NCBI GenBank assembly: GCA_020049835.1
Contig: JAGVLK010000009.1
Location: forward strand, 1 to 57,148
Source of the DNA: Candidatus Babeliales bacterium
GTDB lineage: Bacteria; Babelota; Babeliae; Babelales; Vermiphilaceae
Reading direction: 5' to 3'
DNA: 57,148 nt
This document shows, piece by piece, positions 46,955-56,661 of this stretch. The notes below the pieces were generated by a model. The model saw only the letters and a list, made by a program, of their open reading frames with translations, ran no database searches and had not been told where the DNA came from. The first letter of the stretch is position 1, and each line of letters starts with the position of its first letter. Both the position numbers and the translations under genes were made by a program.

Positions 46955-48769
46955 TTATCTATACAAAAAACCACCGCGCAACCAAACTCCCCACTGACTT
47001 AATGCACAGCGCATACAGCCAAAATTGGCCATTACGTCACGTTGAGGTACATTCTTATTACCGTATCCTATTTCCAGTCCGCCTCCTATATATGGAACAT
47101 ACGACTCGTTAGGATAATTAAACCAACTATAACTTACATTAATAAAGAGTTTATTTGCAAGACCACGCGTTTGTGCATGACGCAGATCAAGTTGGTCTTC
47201 GCTAATAATCACCGGTTGCAGCGATGTATGCGCTTGTTGTGCAATCGGTGCAAATGTAGTGCTATCGTTAAGTATCGTGTTACCCGTATCAAATGTTGCT
47301 GCTGCAAAATGATCATTATCGATTGTGCCGCCTGCATGAATAGTTGCTGTGCTTTCAGTTGCGCTTAACGCTACCGGAGTATTATCGGGTACCGGTGGCA
47401 CCGATGCAAAGGTAAATCCAAATGTCGAGGCAGTGCCTTTGAGCGCCCACAGTTGTGTGGTAAGTGGTGTTGGGCATGGTAATTTGGTAATGCGTTCACA
47501 ACTACGTGACCATAAATTATACCCGATATCAAAGCTGAGATTGCGCTTTACATAGGTCACCATAGTAATAAGATCAAGATTAACTGCTGCACTTACTTTG
47601 ACAGCGCGCGTAGTTAAATTTGCTACAGGAGCAAGTACGCCCGCAAATTGTGCATCAGGAACCAAAAAATTAGCAGGGTCAGTATCATCTGCGTTAACGG
47701 TAGCACGTAGATTATTGACCTGGCTGCTCATGAGTTCCGCAAGCATATAGCGACTATTAGGTTTGCCACACAAATCAAATACACGTGTTTGGGGCGCATT
47801 AAACATATGGGTAACATTCATTAAAAAAGTCAGCGTACAAGAGCGTTTGCAATTTTCAGAACGCCAAACCATATAATGTCCCCAGAATTGCGCGCCCAGT
47901 TGCCAATGACCGCCATTACCAACCATCGGTTCAAACGTAAAGATCCCACGCGGGCGATTGGCTGTTGGTGCAACGGCGCGTAATCCGATGCCCAGATGTG
48001 ACCAATCAGTGAGCACAAAATTATAACCGAGTACCATATGTATATCTGCAAGTCCGGTGACATGTTTATTACCTGAGCAACTGTTGGGTGCAAATCGAGC
48101 ATACTTTAACGGTTCAAAAGTAACGCTGGAACAAAGTTTCGGCGTTTGGCAAAAACTAAAAAAGGATTTGGTTGATGTGAGTAAATCGGTGCGTGGAACG
48201 CCAACATTTTTGGTGGTAAAGTCGGGGCACACATAACCGGGCGAATAGTTATCAATACCTTCTTTTGCGATTGCTTCAAAATAATCAAGGTTCCAGCTGC
48301 TATAGACAATTGGCGTATGTATACTAAAATAAAGTCCCTTACATACATTGTTAAGACCTGCATACAGATAAAAATCGGTGATTGAATTTGCAACAACCGG
48401 CAAAAAACGTATCATGCTTTTAAAATCGGTTGGCAAACCAAAATAATCGGCTAACCAATCTTTGGTTGCATCACGATTGGCAACTTGGCTACCGGTGACA
48501 TTGATCGCCGAAAGAGTATCAGACAATAGATCGTTGCCAAAAAGACAATCGGCGATCCGATTTTCAAAAAATGAACGGTCATAAAGCGGTGTAACGGCCA
48601 GCGTTACATATGCCGTATCAACGTTGCGATTAATTAACTGGGTAAGCCCCATAATTTCAAACTGTGCTTGCTCACTTTGTGAGCGCATGCTTAAATAGGG
48701 CGCGGGCCAGATGCCATACAGTGATGGTATTAATGCGCATGTTATACCAACTACAAACCAATGCTTCAT
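46955..48769 (-). CDS. Outer-membrane barrel-like paralog 4 of five
   Basis: 604 residues with signal peptide MKHWFVVGITCALIPSLYG. Landmarks: CLFGNDLL, VTGSQVANRDATKDWLADYF, FTFEPMVGNGGHWQLGAQFWG, QTRGLANKLFINVSYSW and the end SQWGVWLRGGFLYR. The pre-terminal loop is short here (two Cys only, FGCMRC), so the Cys-rich expansion is not common to all members. It is 21 bases downstream of paralog 5, probably co-transcribed with it. Confidence 0.78.
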   Translation of the reverse strand: MKHWFVVGITCALIPSLYGIWPAPYLSMRSQSEQAQFEIMGLTQLINRNVDTAYVTLAVTPLYDRSFFENRIADCLFGNDLLSDTLSAINVTGSQVANRDATKDWLADYFGLPTDFKSMIRFLPVVANSITDFYLYAGLNNVCKGLYFSIHTPIVYSSWNLDYFEAIAKEGIDNYSPGYVCPDFTTKNVGVPRTDLLTSTKSFFSFCQTPKLCSSVTFEPLKYARFAPNSCSGNKHVTGLADIHMVLGYNFVLTDWSHLGIGLRAVAPTANRPRGIFTFEPMVGNGGHWQLGAQFWGHYMVWRSENCKRSCTLTFLMNVTHMFNAPQTRVFDLCGKPNSRYMLAELMSSQVNNLRATVNADDTDPANFLVPDAQFAGVLAPVANLTTRAVKVSAAVNLDLITMVTYVKRNLSFDIGYNLWSRSCERITKLPCPTPLTTQLWALKGTASTFGFTFASVPPVPDNTPVALSATESTATIHAGGTIDNDHFAAATFDTGNTILNDSTTFAPIAQQAHTSLQPVIISEDQLDLRHAQTRGLANKLFINVSYSWFNYPNESYVPYIGGGLEIGYGNKNVPQRDVMANFGCMRCALSQWGVWLRGGFLYR

Positions 48770-48790
48770 GCCATTCTTCCTTTTTTGTCG

Positions 48791-50695
48791 TTAATTAAAG
48801 GATATGCCACCTTTAATCCATATACCCCACTGCGTCAGCGAACAACGTTGGCATTCGCTACTTCTATTGCAGCTACTTGCCATGGTCGGGCAGCTGGTTG
48901 CATTGCATGGTGCACATGCAGAAACATCGCAGCTTTCATTGTGGCAATTGCTCTTATCGTTAGAGAATTCAACTTCGCCACCAACACCGATGTATGGTGT
49001 CCAATCTTCATTATCCAGCCATGCATAGCTAAAATGTGTAAAGATTTTTTGAGACATACCATCAGATTCACCGGCTTTGTAATCGATATCATCAATGGTG
49101 AGTAATATTGGATCTTTGGAAGTATTAGTTTGGTCTGCTGGATTGCCACTCGGTTGGAATAACAACAATGTCTCTGCAGTTTGACTTTCTCCAGCGGTTG
49201 CCCACTGGCGATTATCAACACCCGGATTACGATTTGCATTAACCGTCATGCTATCAATAATGGTGGTTGTGTTGGTACCATTATAAATAGTTGCCGTGCT
49301 TTGTGTTGCAGAAAGTGCTACCGGTGTTCCTGCCGGCAGTACCGGTGACGTGCCAAATGCGGTTTCAGAAAATCCATACACATAAGAATTGCCTTTGAGT
49401 GCCCATTTTTGGTTAAGCAGACGCGGCGGGCAATCACAATTTGGTTTAATTACTTGGCAGCTGCGTGCCCAGAAGTTATACCCTACATCCCAAGTAAAGC
49501 TGCAGCTGGTATAGGAAAGCATCAGTACAATATCAGCTTGTGCGCCAACACTTACATCAACTTTTTGCCCGGTAAGATTTGCAACCGGTGCATACTGATT
49601 TTTGAATTGATTTGCCGGAGCTGTGCCACCAATAGTATTAAAGGTTTCATCTGCTAGAAGTAGTGTTACCGGCGTGTCCATGCGTTCTGCAAGCGTATAA
49701 CGACTGTTTGGTCGGCAGTTTAAATCGAAAAAGCGGTATTGATGTGCGGTAAACAAATGCGTGATATTTGCTTGAATCCAGCCTGCAAAGAATCGCTCTT
49801 CACATTCGCTACGCCAAAAAACTGTATGTCCCCACAACATGGCGCCCAGTTCCCAATGATGTCCGTTACCAACAATGGGTTCAAAAAGTAAAGTACCTTT
49901 TGGACGCGACCCGGTTGGTGCTGCTGCCAATAACCCAAGGCCAAGGTGATAATCTTCATCTTGAAAGAAGTTCCAACCAACGCAAAAGCGTAAATCCGCG
50001 AGTGCTGTATCGTGATGACTGCTTGCATCAATACGACCATATTGCAAATTCTCCATAATAATATCTTCGCCTAGATCAAGCGGTTGGCAACCACCGGAAA
50101 ACTCTAAAAAGTTATTGCGCAATACGGAACGACTTACCATTTCAGGCGTAAAATATCCTTGCGGGTAGTTAAAGCTACCGGTAACTACATCAAACTCGCA
50201 TGCATTAAGGTTCCAACGTGTATGTACAACCGGACCATATACAAATGCAAAAAGACCGCACAGCCATTCATCAAGCCCGATGTATATATAAAAATCAAGT
50301 AGATAGTTGGTGATACTTGGATTAAACGCTACGGTACTTTGAAAATCGGTTGGCAAGCCAAAATAATCAGCAAGCCAGTCATTGGCGCCGCGATTAGCGA
50401 CCGAGCTACCGGTAACTCTAATAGCATCTTGAGCACATTCGTTTAAGCTGTTACCAAACAAGCATTGTGCAATATGCTGATCATCAAATGAGCGTGTGTA
50501 AGAGGGCGTTATTGCAACAGTGCCATAGAATTTTTCCATGTCATCGATGACGATATGGTTTGTCATACCAGCCAACGCACGTGCTAAATTACTTTGTGTG
50601 CGTGGTGCAAATTGTGTAAGAACGTTGCAATCTGCTTTTATGAACGTCGGTACGAGGGTGAGTGCGAGTGCATATAAAGAGAATACTTTTTTCAT
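48791..50695 (-). CDS. Outer-membrane barrel-like paralog 5 of five, Cys-rich
   Basis: 634 residues with signal peptide MKKVFSLYALALTLVPTFIKA. Landmarks: CLFGNSLNECAQDAIRVTGS, WLADYFGLPTDF, FEPIVGNGHHWELGAMLWG, SDGMSQKIFTHFSYAW. A Cys-rich pre-terminal insertion (CHNESCDVSACAPCNATSC) differs completely in spacing from those of paralogs 2 and 3. It ends TQWGIWIKGGISFN. It is the first gene of the minus-strand array, which reads from 50695 down to 40192 with three gaps of roughly 90-320 bases that may hold separate promoters. Confidence 0.8.
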   Translation of the reverse strand: MKKVFSLYALALTLVPTFIKADCNVLTQFAPRTQSNLARALAGMTNHIVIDDMEKFYGTVAITPSYTRSFDDQHIAQCLFGNSLNECAQDAIRVTGSSVANRGANDWLADYFGLPTDFQSTVAFNPSITNYLLDFYIYIGLDEWLCGLFAFVYGPVVHTRWNLNACEFDVVTGSFNYPQGYFTPEMVSRSVLRNNFLEFSGGCQPLDLGEDIIMENLQYGRIDASSHHDTALADLRFCVGWNFFQDEDYHLGLGLLAAAPTGSRPKGTLLFEPIVGNGHHWELGAMLWGHTVFWRSECEERFFAGWIQANITHLFTAHQYRFFDLNCRPNSRYTLAERMDTPVTLLLADETFNTIGGTAPANQFKNQYAPVANLTGQKVDVSVGAQADIVLMLSYTSCSFTWDVGYNFWARSCQVIKPNCDCPPRLLNQKWALKGNSYVYGFSETAFGTSPVLPAGTPVALSATQSTATIYNGTNTTTIIDSMTVNANRNPGVDNRQWATAGESQTAETLLLFQPSGNPADQTNTSKDPILLTIDDIDYKAGESDGMSQKIFTHFSYAWLDNEDWTPYIGVGGEVEFSNDKSNCHNESCDVSACAPCNATSCPTMASSCNRSSECQRCSLTQWGIWIKGGISFN

Positions 50696-50858
50696 GAGGG
50701 CTCCTTTTTTATTTTTAGCTTGACCTGCTTGAAACTACTTGTATCTTACTCTAGTTAAATTATATTTTTTTTCAATGTTTTATACGAGCATTCGCTGTAA
50801 TTGCATTAAACGGAAGAATCCTTTAGCCGTGCGGTATAGCGAAGTGTATATCTCTTTT

Positions 50859-51000
50859 TTGTCTTCCTCGCGAAAGCGGGGATCCAGGTATAAAATCAAA
50901 ACAATAAAAAATATTTTTACTCTTGTATTGATTGAGTTGCTATTTAAATAAAATAATGAATTATTAAATTGCTGGATCCCCGCCTTCGCGAGGAAGACAA
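50859..51000. repeat. MITE-like element with 29-bp near-perfect inverted repeats
   Basis: TTGTCTTCCTCGCGAAAGCG plus nine more bases (50859-50887) recur inverted at 50972-51000 with one mismatch; 84 AT-rich non-coding bases lie between. The CGCGAAAGCGGGGATCC core is a widespread dispersed bacterial repeat. It occupies the 351-base gap between the barrel array and uppP; the remainder of the gap shows nothing but AT-rich sequence. Confidence 0.82.
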
Positions 51001-51046
51001 GGTAGAAGTCTAATTATTAATAAAAATGTTTTAGATCAAGGCAATT

Positions 51047-51814
51047 ATGCTTAACCAACTCACCGCACTTATACAAATCTTCACCGAAAGCCTTCCCATT
51101 AGCAGCTCCGGGCACGTGCAACTTATACAAGAATTTCTGCACATTCCACCGGACGCTACTACCGTAACCACGCTATTCGATTATGCACTACATTTGCCAA
51201 CTGCATGTATCATCGCACTATTTTTCCACTCCGATTATATACCTACAATTATAGGTATCAGAAAAACATGGCCTTTTGTATTGCGCATTTTCTGCTATGG
51301 TTTTGTAGCGGAATTAATGACAGTGTTTTGGTATGCAGCAATCGTGTATATGCAGTTGCGTATACCGCTCTGGGTTGGATTTGCCATGACAACGATGAGC
51401 CTGTTAAGTTTATATTTCTGTACGCCGCACAACTATAGTTCCATGAATATGCGCAAAGCATTGTTATTAGGTTGTATGCAAGGAATTGCACTGTTTGGTG
51501 GTATTTCACGTTTTGCATGTACGTACACGGTTTGCTGTTGGATGGGCTTGCGTCCCATGCGCGCATTGCAATGGAGCATGATGGTGCAATGGCCACTTAT
51601 TTTTGTTGCAGCGCTGTATGGTACGTATGCATTATATGCTGCACGGATACTGCAACTCTTGCATGCATCATATTGGTTGAGTATGCTAGGAGCAACGGTG
51701 ATTGCTTATGGATTGTTGTGGGGTATGTATTATATGGTTCGTTACAACATCATGTGGATCTGGGGTATTTATATGCTGATACCAACCGTTATTGCATGGT
51801 ATACAAATGTGTAA
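51047..51814 (+). CDS. uppP: Undecaprenyl-diphosphatase (UppP/BacA-like)
   Basis: 255 residues, almost entirely hydrophobic helices. The first catalytic region is good: ALIQIFTESLPISSSGH with the (E/Q)xxxE pattern and the conserved Ser. The second motif PGxSRSxxT is modified to GGISRFACT, keeping the Arg and Thr but with Gly for Pro and Phe for the second Ser. The enzyme dephosphorylates undecaprenyl pyrophosphate on the membrane, recycling the lipid carrier for peptidoglycan synthesis. ftsK follows after 12 bases, so they are likely one operon. Confidence 0.82.
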   Translation: MLNQLTALIQIFTESLPISSSGHVQLIQEFLHIPPDATTVTTLFDYALHLPTACIIALFFHSDYIPTIIGIRKTWPFVLRIFCYGFVAELMTVFWYAAIVYMQLRIPLWVGFAMTTMSLLSLYFCTPHNYSSMNMRKALLLGCMQGIALFGGISRFACTYTVCCWMGLRPMRALQWSMMVQWPLIFVAALYGTYALYAARILQLLHASYWLSMLGATVIAYGLLWGMYYMVRYNIMWIWGIYMLIPTVIAWYTNV

Positions 51815-51826
51815 GAAAGGATGACG

Positions 51827-54067
51827 ATGCGTAGATTAATTCAATATGGATGTGCAGTTGCAAGTAGTATATGTGCAGTTTTAGTAGCTATAAGTCTTTG
51901 GTCATATAATCCGACCGATTGCTCGTATACCTATATCGATACTGCCGCACCCGCACCAACCAATTATGCAAGTACAATCGGTGCGCATGTTGCTTCCTTA
52001 TTACTGTACCTTTTAGGTAATGCAGCATATGCATTAGTGTTGCTGTTTTTGTTTGTTGCATGGATGCTGGTGCGTAAAGAACGTTTTCTTGATCATGCAG
52101 AACGGATTGGTGCACTTGTTGCGTTACCGGTATTATATGCAACGATAATGGCATTAAAGATGCCAGCAGATGTGTGTGCCGGTGGATGGATTGGTTATCA
52201 TCTATTTTATCTGTTGCAGCGTATGGTTGATCCCTTAATGTTAACTACCGGTTTGTATGTGCTGTTTATATGCATGATTATTTTAGCAACACGCATGAGT
52301 TTTGTGCCGTACGTTGCATATGCAACACGTGCAATGCTTATCTGTATGCAATGGATAATTGTTGCGCTTGCGTTGCCTTATCGTTTGATGTTGCGTTGCA
52401 AAGGTGTTGCAAAAAAAGATGCAACAGCAGATACTGTTGTGCCGGTTAAGCCCACCTATGCAGCAGCGGATACACTTGCGCAAGCTGATGAGCAAGAGTT
52501 GTTGCAAACTGAAGATTTGCAAGAAGCTGCACAAGAACAAGAATTGTATGCTGAAAGTTCAGGATTTAAAGGATCTACTGCAATGCATGCAGATGAGCGA
52601 TATGATGAAGAGGATGATTACGACGACGATGAAGTTGAAGATGATGAAGTTGAAGATGAAGATGATTCAATGCCAAACGATGGCGGGTATCGGTTACCTA
52701 ATGTTTCATTATTTATAAGTAATGCACATCAACAAGATGATCCGGAAGTGCACCAACATTTACAAGATCAAGCGCAACTTTTAGAACAGAAATTAAAGCG
52801 CTTTGGTGTTGCAGGTAAAGTTGTTGCAATCAAGCGTGGTCCGGTGGTTACGTTGTTTGAATATGAACCGGAAATGGATGCAAAGATTAGTAAAATTACT
52901 GCACTAGAAGATGATCTTGCACTTGCGTTGCAGGCGTTGAGCATTCGTATTATTGCACCAATACCGGGTAGATCGGTAGTGGGATTTGAAGTTGCAAATC
53001 GTGTGCGCGAATCGGTTTATCTTGCAGATATGGTGCATTCACCCGCCTTTACTGCATGCGATAGAGCGTTGCCGCTTGCGCTTGGTTACGACACTATTGG
53101 CAACGATGTTATTGTTGATCTGGTACGCATGCCACATCTATTGGTTGCAGGTTCAACTGGTTCAGGTAAATCGATTGCACTTAACACCATGCTCGTAAGT
53201 CTCTTGTGTAAGCGTACACCGGAGGAATTAAAACTGATTTTAATCGATCCTAAACGTCTTGAATTTGCATCGTACGCAGATATCGCACATCTTATTTTTC
53301 CTATTATAACGCACCCTAAAAAAGCAGCACCGGCGTTGCGCTGGGTTGTGCAACAGATGGAAGAGCGTTATGAAATGATGGCCGCAGTTGGTGCGCGTAA
53401 TATGCAAGATTATAATGTGATGATGAAAAAAAATCGTCATGCAACTATGCCCTATATTGTTGTGGTGATTGATGAACTTGCAGATTTAATGATGACAGCG
53501 GGCAAAGAGGTTGAAGATCTTATTGCGCGTATTGCCCAGATGGCGCGTGCGGCAGGTATTCATCTGATTGTTGCAACGCAACGTCCATCGGTAGATGTTA
53601 TTACCGGTCTGATTAAAGTTAACTTTCCAAGCCGCATATCGTTTCGCGTAACATCAAAAATAGATTCGCGCACTATTCTTGATGCCGGTGGTGCAGATAA
53701 ACTATTAGGTCGTGGCGATATGTTGTATCTTGATGCATCAGATTCAAGTTTAAAACGCTTACATGGCGCATATGTTTCTGATAATGAAATTCAAGAATTA
53801 GTCAATCATATTCGTGCGCAACGCGCGGTTGAATATCTTGATTTAAATGAGCAGATAGCTGATGAAATGGAAGATCAGGATACTGATGGCATTTATGATG
53901 AAGTGCTTGCATACTTGCAAGAAATTGATGAAATTTCTATATCGCAGTTGCAGCGCAAATTCAGAATCGGTTACAATCGATCAGCGCGCATCATAGAACT
54001 TTTAGAAGTTCAAGGCTTTATAGGGCCATCAGGCAAGGGTAAGACGCGCTCTGTGTTGCGGCAATAG
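51827..54067 (+). CDS. ftsK: DNA translocase FtsK/SpoIIIE
   Basis: 746 residues. The ATG at 51827 is preferred because AAAGGA lies 5 bases upstream; the ATG at 51821 overlaps it. Four to five N-terminal membrane helices anchor it at the division septum. A strongly acidic linker (DEEDDYDDDEVEDDEVEDED) joins to the motor, which has Walker A AGSTGSGKS (about residue 440), Walker B VVVIDELADLM and the ATQRPSVDVITG segment. The C-terminal winged-helix gamma domain (FRIGYNRSARIIELLEVQGF) recognises KOPS-type sequences. It pumps chromosome termini apart during division. Confidence 0.96.
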   Translation: MRRLIQYGCAVASSICAVLVAISLWSYNPTDCSYTYIDTAAPAPTNYASTIGAHVASLLLYLLGNAAYALVLLFLFVAWMLVRKERFLDHAERIGALVALPVLYATIMALKMPADVCAGGWIGYHLFYLLQRMVDPLMLTTGLYVLFICMIILATRMSFVPYVAYATRAMLICMQWIIVALALPYRLMLRCKGVAKKDATADTVVPVKPTYAAADTLAQADEQELLQTEDLQEAAQEQELYAESSGFKGSTAMHADERYDEEDDYDDDEVEDDEVEDEDDSMPNDGGYRLPNVSLFISNAHQQDDPEVHQHLQDQAQLLEQKLKRFGVAGKVVAIKRGPVVTLFEYEPEMDAKISKITALEDDLALALQALSIRIIAPIPGRSVVGFEVANRVRESVYLADMVHSPAFTACDRALPLALGYDTIGNDVIVDLVRMPHLLVAGSTGSGKSIALNTMLVSLLCKRTPEELKLILIDPKRLEFASYADIAHLIFPIITHPKKAAPALRWVVQQMEERYEMMAAVGARNMQDYNVMMKKNRHATMPYIVVVIDELADLMMTAGKEVEDLIARIAQMARAAGIHLIVATQRPSVDVITGLIKVNFPSRISFRVTSKIDSRTILDAGGADKLLGRGDMLYLDASDSSLKRLHGAYVSDNEIQELVNHIRAQRAVEYLDLNEQIADEMEDQDTDGIYDEVLAYLQEIDEISISQLQRKFRIGYNRSARIIELLEVQGFIGPSGKGKTRSVLRQ

Positions 54068-54223
54068 CTTTTTGCAAGGTCGTTTATGTTATATAGCAAT
54101 ATCAAAAAGTTGCTGATATAATATGATTTTGCGCAAAACTATGATAGTCTATACGCAATAATTTGGAGAATGTTTTTTTATATATGCAAATAACGATACT
54201 TCTAGAAAAATACGGAGATTGCG

Positions 54224-55609
54224 ATGCGTTTTGATGAGCATTTTTTACAAGGTGCTATACCGGAGGCAACATTTGTATACAAAGCAGCTATAACTGATCC
54301 ACATGTATCAGTAGATACGCGTACATTGGGTGCAGGTGATATTTTTGTAGCGCTTAAAGGTGCAACAACTAATGGGCATAACTATGTGCATGAAGCAGTA
54401 GATAAGGGTGCAGCAGGTCTAATTATAGATCACGCACATAAAGATCTGTTACAGGCACTTGATCAAGCAAAACTAAAAAAAATGTTGGTACTTATGGTGC
54501 CCGACACATTAAAAGCGTTGCTTGCTATGGCCTATGCATGGCGAACTGAATTTAAAGGCAAAATTGTTGCGATTACCGGTTCGGTAGGAAAAAGTTCCAC
54601 TAAGGAGATGGTGCAAAATATTTTAACGTTGCATGGTGTGCCGCACTATTGTTCATATGGCAACCAAAATACCTTAGTTGGTGTTGCAATGAATATGTTG
54701 AGTGTGCGTAGCGATCATGCAGTTGCAATTTTTGAACTTGGTATCGGTAAACGTGGCCAAATGGCAAAGTTAGTTGAACTTGCACGTCCGGATATTGGTG
54801 TTATTACCAATGTTGGTCATGCACACATGGAAGGATTAGGTTCATTACAAGATATCGCTATTGAAAAACGTGATGTCTTTAAGCTGTTTACCGAAAAACA
54901 TATTGGCATTGTTAATGGTGATCAGCCATTACTTGCGCACGTTGCCTATACACACCCGGTAGTAAAATTTGGTACCAAAACGGTTAATCAGGTGCAAGCA
55001 CGTAAGGTGCACATTAGTAGCAAAAATATTAGCTTTGTACTTAAACTGTATAAACAAAAATTTGCTATATCTCTTGCGCAAACGCATGAAGGTGCAATTT
55101 TTAATAGTCTTGCAGCGGCTTCTGTTGCGTACCTGTTAGATATTCCTGCTGAAGTTATTGCCAAAGGGATCACGATTCCGGTTAATATTGCCGGAAGATT
55201 CCAATCGTTACCGCTTAAATCTGCGCGCGGTACCATTATAAATGATTGTTATAATGCAAACCCCGAAAGTATGAAAGCATCACTTTTAGCTTTTCAGCAT
55301 TTTGAAACGAATGATCAAAAGATTGCCATTTTGGGTGATATGCTTGAGTTAGGTATTAATAGTCCATTTTGGCATCGCCAGCTGGGCAGATTTTTACGCA
55401 AAATTCCATCATTGAGCCATGTGATTTTAGTCGGTAATATGGTACAATGGACTAAGCAGACATTACCATTAGGGTTAACCGTAGAAATAGTACCGAATTG
55501 GCAAGAAGCGCAAAAAGCGCTTGATAAACATCTTGCCAAAGAAAGTGTGGTATTTGTTAAGGGTTCTCGCGGTATGGGATTGCAGAATTTAGTTACTTCA
55601 CTTACGTAA
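54224..55609 (+). CDS. murF: UDP-N-acetylmuramoyl-tripeptide--D-alanyl-D-alanine ligase
   Basis: 461 residues with a Mur-ligase N-terminal domain (VDTRTLGAGDIFVALKG), ATP-binding ITGSVGKSSTKEMV (about residue 117) and the C-terminal NDCYNANPESMKASL and GDMLELG segments characteristic of MurF. It adds D-Ala-D-Ala to the muramyl tripeptide in the cytoplasm. Together with the VanX-type enzymes this shows the cell handles the D-Ala-D-Ala dipeptide both in synthesis and turnover. GGAG precedes the ATG. rsmH follows 17 bases later, as in many dcw clusters. Confidence 0.95.
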   Translation: MRFDEHFLQGAIPEATFVYKAAITDPHVSVDTRTLGAGDIFVALKGATTNGHNYVHEAVDKGAAGLIIDHAHKDLLQALDQAKLKKMLVLMVPDTLKALLAMAYAWRTEFKGKIVAITGSVGKSSTKEMVQNILTLHGVPHYCSYGNQNTLVGVAMNMLSVRSDHAVAIFELGIGKRGQMAKLVELARPDIGVITNVGHAHMEGLGSLQDIAIEKRDVFKLFTEKHIGIVNGDQPLLAHVAYTHPVVKFGTKTVNQVQARKVHISSKNISFVLKLYKQKFAISLAQTHEGAIFNSLAAASVAYLLDIPAEVIAKGITIPVNIAGRFQSLPLKSARGTIINDCYNANPESMKASLLAFQHFETNDQKIAILGDMLELGINSPFWHRQLGRFLRKIPSLSHVILVGNMVQWTKQTLPLGLTVEIVPNWQEAQKALDKHLAKESVVFVKGSRGMGLQNLVTSLT

Positions 55610-55626
55610 GGCATAATACATAATTT

Positions 55627-56535
55627 ATGATTAGACAGACGCATATTCCGGTCCTCATGCATGAGGTACTTGAGTACCTTAATGTTACAGCTCCGGCAAA
55701 ATCCAAGGGTGGCAAAGTATATCTTGATGTTACCTTTGGCTCAGGCGGGCATACGCGCGCCATGCTGGAAGCAGATCCCGCTTGCCGTGTGATAGCCCTC
55801 GATTGGGATGAGGTTACCTTGCATCGCTTTGGTGATCCTCTTAAAGAGGAATTTGGTGATCGCCTGCAGCTGGTATGGGGAAATTTTGCGTTATTGTATC
55901 GCCTGGCAAAAGAATATAACATTCCTTTATTAGATGGTATATTGGCCGATTTTGGCCCATCGCAGATGCAGATTGCTGAACGCTCTGGAATATCGCTGTT
56001 TGTAGATTCACCGCTTGATATGCGTATGTCGCCGGCTCATCATATGGCAACTGCAGCAGATTTGGTTAATCAGGCAGATGAACGTGAATTGGCGGATATG
56101 TTTTTTACCTATGGCCAAGAGCGCTGGTCGAAGCGTGCAGCCCGTGCTATTGTGGAAGCGCGCCAGCACAAAAAGATTGCAACTACGATGGATTTGGTTG
56201 CTATTTTAGATCGCGCAATTCCAAGTTCGCCCAATGAGCATATTCATAAGGCAACACGTATTTTCCAGGCCTTGCGTATCTATGTAAACAAAGAACTTAA
56301 TAATATTAGATCGTTTTTACCGGTAGCGCTCAAGCAGCTTAAAGTCGGTGGAAGATTGGTCTGTATTAGTTTTCATTCATTAGAAGATGGCTTGGTTAAG
56401 GACTTTTTTAGAGAGCAGGCAGCAACGGGTGCAGTTAAACTTTTGACGCCAAAGGTGGTCCGTCCAACGGAAGAAGAAGTGCGCGAAAACAGTTCTTCCC
56501 GCTCATCGCGCTTGCGTGCAGTTGAGCGACTTTAA
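55627..56535 (+). CDS. rsmH: 16S rRNA (cytosine1402-N4)-methyltransferase
   Basis: 302 residues. It opens with HIPVLMHEVLEYL and has the SAM-binding LDVTFGSGGHTRAML, the ADFGPSQMQI segment and the C-terminal RLVCISFHSLEDGLVKDFFR signature. It methylates C1402 of 16S rRNA at the ribosomal P site. Its place next to murF is a relic of the division/cell-wall cluster; mraZ, ftsL, mraY and murD are not in this window. Confidence 0.96.
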   Translation: MIRQTHIPVLMHEVLEYLNVTAPAKSKGGKVYLDVTFGSGGHTRAMLEADPACRVIALDWDEVTLHRFGDPLKEEFGDRLQLVWGNFALLYRLAKEYNIPLLDGILADFGPSQMQIAERSGISLFVDSPLDMRMSPAHHMATAADLVNQADERELADMFFTYGQERWSKRAARAIVEARQHKKIATTMDLVAILDRAIPSSPNEHIHKATRIFQALRIYVNKELNNIRSFLPVALKQLKVGGRLVCISFHSLEDGLVKDFFREQAATGAVKLLTPKVVRPTEEEVRENSSSRSSRLRAVERL

Positions 56536-56574
56536 AGAATGTTGCAAAAAGTCGCAAATAATGCTGAAATTTGT

Positions 56575-56602
56575 TTGACAAATGCATCGGATATTATACA
56601 AT
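56575..56602 (+). promoter_or_regulatory. Promoter of spoVG
   Basis: A perfect TTGACA (56575-56580), a 16-base spacer and TACAAT (56597-56602), with a leader of about 50 bases. Confidence 0.65.
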
Positions 56603-56661
56603 AAAACTGCGATTGGTTTTGAAGTCTTAAAAAGGGCGTTAGTATCATCAGAAGGTTTGAC

